A stretch of 42,211 nucleotides of DNA from Pseudomonas sp. Leaf48 (GCF_001421885.1 NZ_LMLH01000032.1:5071-47281), one strand, 5' to 3'. Positions 8,026 to 16,269 are shown, counted from the stretch's first letter. The notes: generated by a model from the letters alone, not told the origin. Translations and numbers: made by a program.

Positions 8026-8513
8026 GCGCCCAGCTCCTTGTTGAACAAGCGTTGCGTACGGAAATGCGCGATCAGCCAGACGCCGTCGACACAGCGAAAA
8101 TCGATGTTCAGTCGGGTACCGAACAACTCGTTGCGGCCATCGGCATAGGTAGAGATCTGCTGCATGATCCACTGCCCCTGCCCCGCGCTGCCGTCAACCA
8201 GGATCGACTCGCTGGTGAGGTAATGCAGGTTCAGCCGGAAGTGATCCGACGGTGGCAGGTAACCGCCGACGAATGCCGCCACAGCCTCGCGGCCATGGTG
8301 CTGGCCGAAGGTTTGCGCGGTCTGGCTGCCGATGCCTTCCCAGATCGCGTCCTCGGTGAACAGACCGGCCAGGTCACTGACGTGGGTCGGCGCCCGTGGC
8401 ACATCGCACAGGTCCATGTAGCGCGCCATCAGTCGACGCACTGCGCCTTCCCCTACGAGCTTCGCCAGTTCCCCTTCGAGCGTCGCCAGACGCTGCAACA
8501 AGGCCTCGTCCAT
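8022..8513 (-). CDS. iacI: SnoaL/NTF2-like protein, probable IacI
   Basis: The 163-residue protein has the SnoaL-like NTF2 fold pattern: an N-terminal helix pair with YMDLCDVPRA, FTEDAIWEG, a central GREAVAAFVGGYLP, and strands ending in VWLIAHFRTQRLF. Members are small enzymes or oxygenase-associated subunits. The role of IacI is not settled, but it is a constant part of iac operons. It starts three bases after the iacB stop and ends in an ATGA overlap with iacH, so the three genes are tightly coupled. Confidence 0.83.
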   Translation of the reverse strand: MDEALLQRLATLEGELAKLVGEGAVRRLMARYMDLCDVPRAPTHVSDLAGLFTEDAIWEGIGSQTAQTFGQHHGREAVAAFVGGYLPPSDHFRLNLHYLTSESILVDGSAGQGQWIMQQISTYADGRNELFGTRLNIDFRCVDGVWLIAHFRTQRLFNKELGA

Positions 8514-8516
8514 GGC

Positions 8517-8888
8517 TTACACCCGTGCCGCTTCAGGGATAGTCAGCGGACGACCGATGCGCGCTTCGACCTTGGCGTAGCGCCACAGGCTGTACTCGCC
8601 GACCGGGGTGGTGCGGAACAGGTTGCAGGCGTTGATCACCGACTGGTGGCAGTCGACGTCGGCCATGATGTATACGGTCCAGGGCGACGTGGTGGACGGG
8701 CCGACCATCAGGCGGTCGTCATCCATCGCGCCGAGCACGGTGATGCCAGGCATGGCGCCGAGGTCGCCCATCATCTGGCTGAAGCCTTTCCACACGCTCA
8801 GGCCTTCGCCGGTAGGCAGGTCGAAAAAGTTCTGGGTGATGCCGATGCAGAAGACGACGCGCAACGGTTCCTGGGTAGCTTGGGTCAT
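8517..8888 (-). CDS. iacB: Small conserved iac protein of unknown mechanism, probable IacB
   Basis: The 123-residue protein has no catalytic motif I can name. Its N-terminus (PLRVVFCIGITQNFFDLP) and the YIMADVDCHQSVINACNLFRTTP segment suggest a small ferredoxin-like alpha/beta fold of the EthD/NIPSNAP kind, but this is only a guess from pattern. In characterised IAA loci iacB follows iacA directly, as here (30 bases apart). AAGGA precedes the ATG. The identification rests on position and size. Confidence 0.75.
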   Translation of the reverse strand: MTQATQEPLRVVFCIGITQNFFDLPTGEGLSVWKGFSQMMGDLGAMPGITVLGAMDDDRLMVGPSTTSPWTVYIMADVDCHQSVINACNLFRTTPVGEYSLWRYAKVEARIGRPLTIPEAARV

Positions 8889-8918
8889 GGGGGTGTCCTT
8901 GAATAAGTGATGAAAAAA

Positions 8919-10082
8919 TCAGATGTAGCCCGGGAACGGCGGTACGCCGAGGAACACCGAGCCGGCGCCGTCGTACAGGCCTTCGCTGAGGAAGGCGTGC
9001 TGGGTCACCACCATCGAGTCACGCAGGTAGCGTTGCAGCGGATGGCGCAGGTAGATCGCGGTGGTCCCGGCCAGGCTGTAGGCGCTCTGCACCACGGCCG
9101 CACCGGCCTGGGATGCGTGGATCGCGGACAGGCGCAACTGGCTGGTCTGCTCCGGGGTCACCGGGTTGCCGGCCAGGATCGAGTCCCATACCTGCTCGGT
9201 GGTGTTGTAGAAGAAACCGCGGGCGGCGCTGAGCTTGGCTTCGGCCTTGGCGATCTCGATCCGCACATAGGCGCGGTCGGCCATCTTCGGCGCACCGGTG
9301 ATGCCGCTGCCGCCGGCCATACGACTGATTTCGTCAAGGGCGGCACGGGCCAGGCCGAGGTTGACCACCGCCAGCACTTGCGCGGCGTAGGCAATCGACG
9401 GGTAGCGGAACAGCGGTTCATCAATGGTTGCAGCGCCACCGCGGATGAAGGTCCAGCGCTCGTCGACGCGCTTGTCGGTCACGCGCAGGTCATGGCTGCC
9501 GGTGCCTTTGAGGCCGACCACGTCCCAATTCTCGACAATTTCCACTTGCTCCGGGCGGAACACGGCAGTACGCGGCTTGCCGCCCGCCGCACCGATGCCC
9601 ACGCCCAGGAGGTCGGCGCCCTTGCAGCCGCTGGCGAACTTCCAGGTGCCGTTGACCTGATAGCCGCCTTCGACGGCTTCGGCCGGTTGCAACGGAAACA
9701 GGCCGCCGGCGAACACCAGGTCGGGGCTGTCGGCATAGAGTTCAGCGAGGGTTTCGCGGGGCAAGGCGGCGAGGTAGACGCCAGCGCTGCCGAAACTGGC
9801 AACCCAGCCCGCCGAGCCGTCGGCTTCGGAGATGCGTTCGATCATCTTCAGGAAAAGCGCCGGTGCCAGGGCATCGCCGCCGAAGCATTTCGGCGTGGCG
9901 GCGCGGTAGATGCCAACCGCTTTGAAGCGTTCGATCATGTCCCGTGGCACATGGGAGACGGCGTCGAATTCTTCGCGACGCTGGCGAACTTCATCCAGTA
10001 CCTGCGCAAAGGCCTGGCTGTCGACGATATTCTCGTCAGCGCCGATCAGAGCGTCTTGTTGCGCAACCGCTGAACGCAGCAT
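8919..10082 (-). CDS. iacA: Acyl-CoA-dehydrogenase-like flavin monooxygenase, probable IacA
   Basis: The 387-residue protein has the acyl-CoA dehydrogenase fold used by two-component flavin monooxygenases such as HpaB-type group D enzymes and indole oxygenases. Visible features are the N-terminal helical domain, the central beta segment (NGTWKFASGCKGADLLGVG; TGSHDLRV) and a C-terminal helical domain. IacA oxidises the indole ring of IAA and other indoles using reduced flavin, probably delivered by IacG. It is the first gene of the operon, with GGAG seven bases before the ATG. Its promoter must lie in 10083-10434, shared with the divergent kinase gene. The call is strengthened by the complete set of iac partners downstream. 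Confidence 0.9.
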   Translation of the reverse strand: MLRSAVAQQDALIGADENIVDSQAFAQVLDEVRQRREEFDAVSHVPRDMIERFKAVGIYRAATPKCFGGDALAPALFLKMIERISEADGSAGWVASFGSAGVYLAALPRETLAELYADSPDLVFAGGLFPLQPAEAVEGGYQVNGTWKFASGCKGADLLGVGIGAAGGKPRTAVFRPEQVEIVENWDVVGLKGTGSHDLRVTDKRVDERWTFIRGGAATIDEPLFRYPSIAYAAQVLAVVNLGLARAALDEISRMAGGSGITGAPKMADRAYVRIEIAKAEAKLSAARGFFYNTTEQVWDSILAGNPVTPEQTSQLRLSAIHASQAGAAVVQSAYSLAGTTAIYLRHPLQRYLRDSMVVTQHAFLSEGLYDGAGSVFLGVPPFPGYI

Positions 10083-10130
10083 GGGCTTTCTCCGTTTTGC
10101 TTATTGTTAGTGGGCTACACCGTTGCTTTC

Positions 10131-10230
10131 TGTAGGAGCGAGCATGCTCGCGAAGAACGCCCGAACAACGCGGGCATTCAGACAGGACGCGTTATCGTTG
10201 ACGTCCATCGCGAGCATGCTCGCTCCTACA
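10131..10230. repeat. BIME in the iacA/kinase divergent region
   Basis: An inverted REP pair (GAGCGAGCATGCTCGCGA type) of exactly 100 bases occupies the iacA-proximal part of the 352-base divergent gap. Its arms match those of the BIME at 4203-4302. Only about 48 bases separate it from the iacA start, so either the iacA promoter lies beyond it and the hairpin is in the iacA leader, or the promoter is squeezed in between. Positions 10231-10434 hold no gene; a loose inverted repeat CGCACC (10275-10280) / GGTGCG (10295-10300) is a weak operator candidate. Confidence 0.85.
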
Positions 10231-10434
10231 AAGAGCACCGCGGGTGCCTTTGCGTTGGGACCCAGTGTAAAAACCGCACCCTGGCGCAACTATTGGTGCG
10301 TGTAGCCCCACAGCTAAAGAAAACCCCTAGGCCGACACCGGTTACCTCTGAGCGCATCCCCGAGCGCCAGCAGGTATAAAACGCCATACTTGCGACATCA
10401 CCGGTCGTAACCCTCTGCCGCCAAGGGCTGTGCG

Positions 10435-11907
10435 ATGTATTTGCCAAAACCGAATGACTTTTATGCGCTGATCGAAGCCATGCCGCTGTGCATCATCCTT
10501 CACGATGCGCACACCAAAGAGATCCTCTGGGCCAATGCCGCCGCCCTGGCGGCGCTGGGTTTTACCCTGGAGGAACTGACGCCGCTCAAGGCCCCGGACA
10601 TGACCCGCAATGCACCGAAGTACCGGCGCTCGGTGGGGCTGCGCTGGCTGGAGGGCGCCGCGCGCACCGGGCAACGGGCGATCGAGTGGTGTTATCGCTC
10701 CAAGCAAGGCGTGGAGATCCTGTCCGAGGCGGTGGCGACCCTGGTGCATCTGGACGGCCGCGATGTGCTGATGGTGCAGTTCCGCGACATTTCCCGGGAA
10801 GACAAGGTCAAGCGCGACCTCAAACGTTTCGAGAGCCGGCTCAAGGCCTTCATGCAGGATCTGGCCGAGGGCGTGGCGGTGCTTGGCCCCGAGGGTGATA
10901 TCCGTTTTATCAGCGACTCCGCCGCGCACCTGCTCAACAGCGAAGTGCAGGACTTGATGGGCAAGAATTTCCTCGACAGCTGCGACGACACTTCGCGCCA
11001 GCACCTGCTGCAGCTGTTCGCCCAGGAAACACCGGAGCACGCGCCCTTCAGCGTGCACTACGAGGTGCAGCGCGCTGACGGCGAATGGCGCTGGCACGAC
11101 GCGACCTGTCGCTACATCGAGATCGAGGACGACCTGGTGGGCCACCTGCTGCTGTTCCGCGACGTCACCGAGCAGGTGGCCGCCGAAGAAGCACGGCGGG
11201 TCAGCGAGCAGAAAATCGAATACCTGGCACGCTACAACGCCATGGGTGAAATGGCCGTGGCCATCGCCCACGAATTGAGCCAGCCCCTGGCGGCAACACG
11301 CAACTTCATCGAAGGCGCGGTGATCCGCCTGGGCAACATTGCCGATGCCGACCCCGGCGTCACCTGGGGCCTGCAGAGCGCGGTGCGGCAGATTGAGCAC
11401 GCTTCGGTGATCATCAAGAGCGTGCGCGACTACGTGGTCAAGCTGGAGAAAAGCGAGGAACTGGTCGACCTCAATGAGCTGCTGCGCGAAACCCGCTACT
11501 TCATCAGCCTGCGCGCCGACCCGAGTCTGGTGCGCGTGGAGGTCGTCACCTCGCCCGGGCCGCTGCGGGTGAGTTGCGAGAAAGTACTGATCGGGCAGGT
11601 GATCCTCAACCTGGCCTTCAACGCGATCGAAGAAATGGCCGACCTGCCTGCAGAACGACGTTTGTTGCGCATTCATGCCAGCCGCGACGGCGAGGCGGCG
11701 CTGGTGCGTATCGAAGACAGCGGACGCGGGATTCAGGCCCAGGCGCAAGAAAAGCTGTTCGACGGCTTCTTCTCGTCCAAGGTCAGCGGCAACGGCATTG
11801 GCCTTGCCCTGTGCAAAAACATCATCGGCCGCCATCGCGGCGATATATGGGCGCAAAACCTGGATCCGTGTGGGGCGGTGTTTACCTTCTCCCTGCCCCT
11901 GGCCTGA
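10435..11907 (+). CDS. Cytoplasmic PAS-PAS sensor histidine kinase, probable iac sensor
   Basis: The 490-residue protein has no signal peptide or membrane segment. It carries two PAS-like domains (about residues 8-120 and 140-250), a HisKA phosphoacceptor box with H279 in AIAHELSQPLAATRNF, and an HATPase domain with the N box NLAFNAIEE and glycine-rich DSGRGI and NGIGLALC motifs. The H box is of the FixL/TodS-like class that pairs with FixJ/NarL-type response regulators. Its soluble PAS domains suggest a cytoplasmic signal, plausibly IAA or an intermediate. It is divergent from iacA, and the best partner in the window is the regulator at 1076-1705 across the operon. The pairing and signal are inferred. 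Confidence 0.9.
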   Translation: MYLPKPNDFYALIEAMPLCIILHDAHTKEILWANAAALAALGFTLEELTPLKAPDMTRNAPKYRRSVGLRWLEGAARTGQRAIEWCYRSKQGVEILSEAVATLVHLDGRDVLMVQFRDISREDKVKRDLKRFESRLKAFMQDLAEGVAVLGPEGDIRFISDSAAHLLNSEVQDLMGKNFLDSCDDTSRQHLLQLFAQETPEHAPFSVHYEVQRADGEWRWHDATCRYIEIEDDLVGHLLLFRDVTEQVAAEEARRVSEQKIEYLARYNAMGEMAVAIAHELSQPLAATRNFIEGAVIRLGNIADADPGVTWGLQSAVRQIEHASVIIKSVRDYVVKLEKSEELVDLNELLRETRYFISLRADPSLVRVEVVTSPGPLRVSCEKVLIGQVILNLAFNAIEEMADLPAERRLLRIHASRDGEAALVRIEDSGRGIQAQAQEKLFDGFFSSKVSGNGIGLALCKNIIGRHRGDIWAQNLDPCGAVFTFSLPLA

Positions 11908-11957
11908 GCTACACAAATGCTGTGGTGAGGGGCTTGCCCTGAGATGAGGGGCTTGCC

Positions 11958-12109
11958 TGTGGCGAGGGGGCTTGTCGGACCGCCGCACCGCCCCGTTGGG
12001 TCGCGAAGCGGCCCCCGACGACTCTTCCGACAGACCGAGGTGCCTGAATCTGCGACGGCTTCGCCGTCGAACGGGGCGGTGCGGCGGTCCGACAAGCCCC
12101 CTCGCCACA
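11958..12109. repeat. Long inverted repeat with perfect 40-bp arms
   Basis: Positions 11958-11997 and 12070-12109 are perfect reverse complements over 40 bases, with a 72-base middle. The arms contain GGCTTGTCGGACCGCC. A diverged copy of the same element, with imperfect arms, lies at 20900-21061. Both sit in intergenic gaps. The rest of the 11908-12378 gap holds short direct copies of GAGGGGCTTGCC / CCCCCTCGCCACAG and the aauB leader; no coding region is convincing there. Confidence 0.88.
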
Positions 12110-12378
12110 GGCAAGCCCCCTCGCCACAGAAAGTCCCTTCCCCACAAGCCCCTAAGGCAAACCCCCTCGCCACAGCTTTCACTTTCGTACCTTCTCTGCA
12201 CGAACGCCCGCCCCCGCCCTATCAGGCTGACCAGCCAGTTTCATGACACTGGCACAGACACACAAACAGTTGGCAGCCACAGCAATTCTCCCGATTGCCG
12301 GGCGAGGCAGAATTCAATGGCAAGAATCTGCCAAAGCACCCGCGATCCGCGTTACCAACAATTCAGGAAGTTCCCCTT

Positions 12379-13527
12379 ATGCGAACAAACAGGATCTCCG
12401 TACAGTCAGCGCTTGGCCTGAGCCTGCTTGTACTCGGTTTGAACAGTGCCCACGCGGATCTGCCCGCCGGTACGATCGGCCAGACTGTTCTGGCGTTCCC
12501 TCCAGAAGCTCACCGCGCGTTCGTCATCGACGTCGAGTTCGACAGCTTCGTGGCCGGCCGTGTCACCGTAGTCGACCCGGACCAGAAGCGCATCCTCGGC
12601 ATGGTGCCAACCGGTTTCGCTGCGCCGTCGACCCTCAGCCATGACAAAAAGACGCTCTACAGTGCGGACATCTGGTACTCCCGTGGTACCCGTGGCACCC
12701 GCACCGACGTGCTGACCGCCTGGGACAGCTCGACCCTGTCGCCAGCCTGGGAAGTGCTGATCCCGAACAAGCGCGCCGAATCGCTGACCCAGCGTTACTC
12801 GCTCAAGCCAAGCGGCGACGACAAATTCGTCTACGTCTACAACTTCACCCCGTCGACCTCGGTGACGGTGGTCGACACCCAGGCCAAGGCCGTCGCCACG
12901 GAAATCGCCATTCCCGGTTGCGTGCTTATCTACCCGATCGGCAACCGCCGCTTCGCCTCGCTGTGTGGCGACGGCAGCCTGCAAGTACTGACCCTCAACG
13001 ACCAGGGCCAGGAAACCGCGCGCAGCCGCACGCCGTTCTTTGACCCGAACGCGGAAAAGCTGGTGGAGCGCGCAGTCAACGTCGGCGACACCTACTACTT
13101 CACCACCACCACGGGCACCGTGCGTGGGGTGGACTTCTCCGGCGACGCGCCGAAGATCCTGCCGGCCTGGTCGCTGACCACCGACGAAGAAAAGAAAGCC
13201 GGATGGGCACCGGGTGGCTGGCAACTGATGGCTGTGGCGCCGAAGCTGGATCGCTTGTACGTGCTGATGCACGACGCCCATGAAGCAATGAAGTGGGAAG
13301 ACCCGAGCCCGTTGATCTGGGCGTTCGACCTCAAGACTCACAAGAAAATAGCCACCCTCGAAGCCCCGGCTCCGGTGTGGAGCATGCAGGCCACCGGCGA
13401 TGACAAACCGTTGTTGCTGGGCACCGACGTGGAAGGTGGTTTGCAGATCTTCGACCTCAAGACCAACAAGCTCGCCGGCAGCATGCCTAAAGTCGCAAAA
13501 ACCGCGACTCAGGTCCTGAGCTACTAA
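12379..13527 (+). CDS. aauB: Aromatic amine dehydrogenase heavy (alpha) subunit, AauB
   Basis: The 382-residue precursor has a Sec-type signal peptide ending near A26 (HADLPAG follows) and a seven-bladed beta-propeller-like body typical of the heavy subunit of quinohaem/TTQ amine dehydrogenases. Strand repeats such as RVTVVDPDQKRILGMV and TSVTVVDTQAKAVATEI are visible. In AADH it forms an alpha2-beta2 periplasmic enzyme with the TTQ-bearing light subunit AauA. The start at 12379 is chosen for the signal peptide and an upstream AGGAAG; a longer in-frame reading from 12295 adds unlikely residues. Gene order aauB-aauE-aauD-aauA matches the described Alcaligenes faecalis cluster. Confidence 0.9.
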   Translation: MRTNRISVQSALGLSLLVLGLNSAHADLPAGTIGQTVLAFPPEAHRAFVIDVEFDSFVAGRVTVVDPDQKRILGMVPTGFAAPSTLSHDKKTLYSADIWYSRGTRGTRTDVLTAWDSSTLSPAWEVLIPNKRAESLTQRYSLKPSGDDKFVYVYNFTPSTSVTVVDTQAKAVATEIAIPGCVLIYPIGNRRFASLCGDGSLQVLTLNDQGQETARSRTPFFDPNAEKLVERAVNVGDTYYFTTTTGTVRGVDFSGDAPKILPAWSLTTDEEKKAGWAPGGWQLMAVAPKLDRLYVLMHDAHEAMKWEDPSPLIWAFDLKTHKKIATLEAPAPVWSMQATGDDKPLLLGTDVEGGLQIFDLKTNKLAGSMPKVAKTATQVLSY

Positions 13528-13538
13528 GAGGTTCGGCC

Positions 13539-14078
13539 ATGCACACAGATCCGATCTTCATCATTGCCAGTGCCCTCGCCATAGCGGCGTTGCTGGCCAG
13601 TGCCGCGACCCACAAGTTGCGCGCACCGGCCCGTTTCGCCCGGCAGCTGGCGGACTACCAACTGCTGCCACAGGCGCTGGTGCGTCCGGGCGCGCGCCTG
13701 GTTCCGTTAGTGGAATTGGCCGTCGCGTTCGCCCTGCTGGTTCCGGCCACCCGTGGCTGGGCCGCAGTGGCCGCCGCCAGCCTGTTGGCCCTGTACGCCG
13801 CCGCCATCGGCATCAACCTGTGGCGTGGTCGCGCGGACATCGACTGCGGTTGCGCAGGTCCCGACCAGGCGCAACCCCTGCGCCCGGTCCTGCTGCTGCG
13901 CAACAGTGCGCTGGTAGCACTGGCCCTGCTGGCCAGCGTGGCGCCAGTGGCCCGCGACCTCAACCTGTTCGATGGCTTCGTGACCCTGGCCGCCGCCGCT
14001 GTTGCGCTGCTCATCTACGCCGCCGCCGATGGCTTGCTGGCGAACTCCCCTCTTCTGCTCAAATTGATTGGTAGGTAA
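13539..14078 (+). CDS. aauE: MauE/DoxX-like membrane protein for amine dehydrogenase maturation, AauE
   Basis: The 179-residue protein has about four or five hydrophobic segments and a conserved CGC pair (C103 and C105 in DIDCGCAGP), the hallmark of MauE-family proteins. MauE and MauD are required for the disulphide-rich light subunit of methylamine dehydrogenase, probably supplying thiol oxidation or isomerisation in the periplasm. The gene starts eleven bases after aauB and ends five bases before aauD, consistent with one operon. Confidence 0.87.
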   Translation: MHTDPIFIIASALAIAALLASAATHKLRAPARFARQLADYQLLPQALVRPGARLVPLVELAVAFALLVPATRGWAAVAAASLLALYAAAIGINLWRGRADIDCGCAGPDQAQPLRPVLLLRNSALVALALLASVAPVARDLNLFDGFVTLAAAAVALLIYAAADGLLANSPLLLKLIGR

Positions 14079-14083
14079 TCGAA

Positions 14084-14704
14084 ATGGAAGGCTTGATTGT
14101 TTCCAACGTTCTGCTCTGGGTGCTGCTGGTGGCCGTGGCGTTTGTCGTCATGGGCCTGGTGCGCCAGATTGGTGTATTGCACGGGCGCCTGGCGCCAGCC
14201 GGCGCGCTGATGGTCGACAAAGGCGTGGCGGTCAACGAAGCCGCGCCACAGATCACCGCTTCGGACCGTCACGGCCGCCCGGTGAACTTCGGCTATGCCG
14301 GTGAAAAATCGCAACTGCTGTTCTTCCTCTCGCCGACCTGCCCGATCTGCAAGTCGCTGCTGCCGGCGATCAAGTCCATCGCCAAGGAACAAGCGGGCAG
14401 CCTCGACGTGGTGTTCGTCAGCGACGGCGACATGGACGCCCAGCAAGCGCTGATCCGCGAGCACAAACTGGAAGATGCGACCTACGTGGTCGGGCCGCAA
14501 GTGGGCATGACCTACCAGATCGGCAAGCTGCCGTACGCCGCGCTGATCGACAAGTCCGGCACCCTGCGCGCCAAAGGCCTGGTCAACTCCCGCGAGCACC
14601 TGGACAGCCTGTTCGAGGTCGAGCATCTCAAGCACGCCACGCTGCAGCAGTACCTCAATGCCCAACCGCACACCCACGACCACAGCCACGGCCATAGCCA
14701 CTGA
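14084..14704 (+). CDS. aauD: MauD-like thioredoxin-fold protein, AauD
   Basis: The 206-residue protein has one N-terminal membrane anchor (about residues 6-26) and a periplasmic redoxin domain with a CPIC active site (C86 and C89 in PTCPICK). The cis-proline region is KLPYAALID. It is expected to form or shuffle the many disulphides of AauA. The last residues form a histidine-rich tail (HTHDHSHGHSH), suggesting metal binding, which is a variable feature in this family. It lies between aauE and aauA in the operon. Confidence 0.88.
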   Translation: MEGLIVSNVLLWVLLVAVAFVVMGLVRQIGVLHGRLAPAGALMVDKGVAVNEAAPQITASDRHGRPVNFGYAGEKSQLLFFLSPTCPICKSLLPAIKSIAKEQAGSLDVVFVSDGDMDAQQALIREHKLEDATYVVGPQVGMTYQIGKLPYAALIDKSGTLRAKGLVNSREHLDSLFEVEHLKHATLQQYLNAQPHTHDHSHGHSH

Positions 14705-14723
14705 TTAAGGCAGGGAGACCTTT

Positions 14724-15245
14724 ATGAAACTGCTGGATCTGTTGTTTGAGCGTTCGACCCGCCGTGTGGCCGACACCACTTCGCGCCGTAAACTGCTGGC
14801 GCGCATGGGCTCGCTGATGGTGGCCGGCGCCGCCCTGCCCCTGCTGCTGCCGCTGGATCGCACCAGCAAGGCCTTGGCCGCCGAACCTGCGCAAGCCGGT
14901 GACCCGGGTGATCCGAACAGCTGCGACTACTGGCGCTACTGCTCCATCGACGGCTTTCTGTGCAGCTGCTGCGGCGGCTCCGTGACCTCCTGCCCGCCGG
15001 GCACCGAGGCCTCGCAAGTGACCTGGATCGGCACTTGCCGCAACCCGGCCGACGGCAAGGACTACATCATTTCGTACAACGACTGCTGCGGCAAGCAAAG
15101 CTGCGCCCAGTGCGCCTGCACCCGTAACGACAGTGAAGAGCCGGCCTACCGCCCGTTCAACAACAACGATGTGAACTGGTGCCTGGCCGCCAAGTCGCAC
15201 ATCTACCACTGCACCGTTTCGGTCATTCGTGGCGTCGCCGTTTAA
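14724..15245 (+). CDS. aauA: Aromatic amine dehydrogenase light (beta) subunit with TTQ residues, AauA
   Basis: The 173-residue precursor carries a long leader with a twin-arginine-like motif (TSRRKLLARMG, residues 19-29) and a hydrophobic stretch, followed by a cysteine-rich mature part with 14 cysteines. The TTQ-forming tryptophans are W101 (VTWIGTC) and W152 (NDVNWC), 51 residues apart as in known amine dehydrogenases. With an offset of eight they correspond to Trp109 and Trp160 of the A. faecalis enzyme, and the catalytic Asp128 and Thr172 equivalents D120 and T164 are both present. The enzyme should therefore be active, oxidising aromatic amines in the periplasm. A strong terminator follows at 15257-15288. 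Confidence 0.93.
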   Translation: MKLLDLLFERSTRRVADTTSRRKLLARMGSLMVAGAALPLLLPLDRTSKALAAEPAQAGDPGDPNSCDYWRYCSIDGFLCSCCGGSVTSCPPGTEASQVTWIGTCRNPADGKDYIISYNDCCGKQSCAQCACTRNDSEEPAYRPFNNNDVNWCLAAKSHIYHCTVSVIRGVAV

Positions 15246-15256
15246 CGCGCACTTTG

Positions 15257-15288
15257 CGCCGGTTGCTCACGCAACCGGCGTTTTTTTT
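15257..15288 (+). terminator. Rho-independent terminator of the aau operon
   Basis: A perfect stem CGCCGGTTG/CAACCGGCG with a short loop is followed by eight T residues. It lies twelve bases after the aauA stop and should end transcription of aauBEDA before the cytochrome gene. Confidence 0.93.
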
Positions 15289-15322
15289 CTGACTGCATTT
15301 CTTTTTTTCTGCTCACTGCACC

Positions 15323-15450
15323 TGTAGGAGCGAGCATGCTCCGGGCGGCGTTCCGACGATGGTCGTTAACGATAACGCGTGTTTACTGGCTAAACGCGGT
15401 GTTCTCAAGTCCATCGTCGGGACGCCGCCCGGAGCATGCGCGCTTCCACA
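15323..15450. repeat. BIME with long imperfect stem between aauA and the cytochrome gene
   Basis: Outer REP-like arms (TGTAGGAGCGAGCATGCTCC and its degenerate partner ending GCGCGCTTCCACA) enclose a further inverted repeat, CGGGCGGCGTTCCGACGATGG facing CCATCGTCGGGACGCCGCCCGG with one or two mismatches. The whole 128 bases could fold as one hairpin ahead of the cytochrome gene at 15491. Confidence 0.8.
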
Positions 15451-15490
15451 GAGATCCAGGGCAAAACCGGTCATCAGCGGAGTTGGATGC

Positions 15491-16012
15491 ATGCGTACTT
15501 TGATATTGCTCGGTCTCGTCTGCGCCCTGAGCGCCCCGCTTGCCTATGCCCGTGCCATTCCCGACCCGACGCAGCGTCACGCACCGGGTAACGAACAAGC
15601 GCAAAAAGAAATTGCCCGGGCCGGCTACAGCGTTGGCGTGAACTACCAGTTGCAATGCGCCGGTTGCCATTTGGGTGACGGTACGGGCTCCGCCGCCAAC
15701 GACACGCCAAGGATGAAAGGCTTTGTCGGCAATTTCCTGAAAGTCCCGGGGGGCCGTGAATTTCTCGTGCGCGTGCCCGGCATGTCGCAATCGGCATTGA
15801 ACAATGCTCAGCTCGCCGACCTGCTCAACTGGCTGATGCGCAAAGACGGGATGGCGGGTCAAAGCGTGCCGGCCGATTACCAGCCCTATACCGCTGAAGA
15901 AATCGCCGCATTGCGCGCCAGTACCATGCTCAACCTGCCCGGTACCCGCGGCGAACTGATCAAGGCGATGCGTGCGAAAGGCATCGCGATTGATGACGGG
16001 ATGAATTACTGA
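15491..16012 (+). CDS. Secreted monohaem c-type cytochrome next to the aau cluster
   Basis: The 173-residue precursor has a signal peptide (about residues 1-20, ending AYA) and one haem-binding motif, C56-A-G-C-H60, about 37 residues into the mature protein. The later part is predicted helical and includes several methionines that could be the distal ligand. Small c-type cytochromes are found beside amine dehydrogenase genes, and this one could accept electrons from AADH directly or through a copper protein such as azurin; no azurin gene is in the window. GGAG lies upstream of the ATG. The terminator and BIME before it indicate separate transcription. Confidence 0.82.
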   Translation: MRTLILLGLVCALSAPLAYARAIPDPTQRHAPGNEQAQKEIARAGYSVGVNYQLQCAGCHLGDGTGSAANDTPRMKGFVGNFLKVPGGREFLVRVPGMSQSALNNAQLADLLNWLMRKDGMAGQSVPADYQPYTAEEIAALRASTMLNLPGTRGELIKAMRAKGIAIDDGMNY

Positions 16013-16030
16013 AGACCTCGGTACCTTATT

Positions 16031-16237
16031 TGAGCTGGCTTGCCAGCGATGACGGCCTCGAATATTACGTCGCCCACCGCAACGCCATCGCCAGCAAGCC
16101 GGCTCCTACAAATTTGTGCAGTGCCCACCAATCACCATGCACCCGCGATCCCTGTAGGAGCTGGCTTGCCAGCGATGGCGGCCTCAAATATTGCGCTGTC
16201 CCTCGCAACGCCATCGCCCGCAAGCCGGCCCCTACAG
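16031..16237. repeat. REP cluster on the downstream side of the RAYT gene
   Basis: Two inverted pairs of the GCTGGCTTGCCAGCGATG / CATCGCCAGCAAGCCGGC type lie at about 16031-16109 and 16155-16237, between the cytochrome gene and the 3' end of the transposase gene. The linking text (CACCATGCACCCGCGATCCC) reappears with small changes on the other side of the transposase, so both flanks derive from one repeat unit. Confidence 0.88.
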
Positions 16238-16269
16238 ATTTGTGGGAAGCCAAACAGTCAGCATGCGCC

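Noticed and set aside
10342..12201. Very long leftward open frame (over 600 codons) opposite the PAS kinase gene
   Set aside because: It is the antisense shadow of the kinase; its product is arginine/histidine/alanine-rich with no domain, and the kinase frame has clear motifs.
12243..12378. Sigma-54 promoter upstream of aauB
   Set aside because: TGGCA-type stretches occur, but none has the required GC doublet at the correct 10-base spacing.
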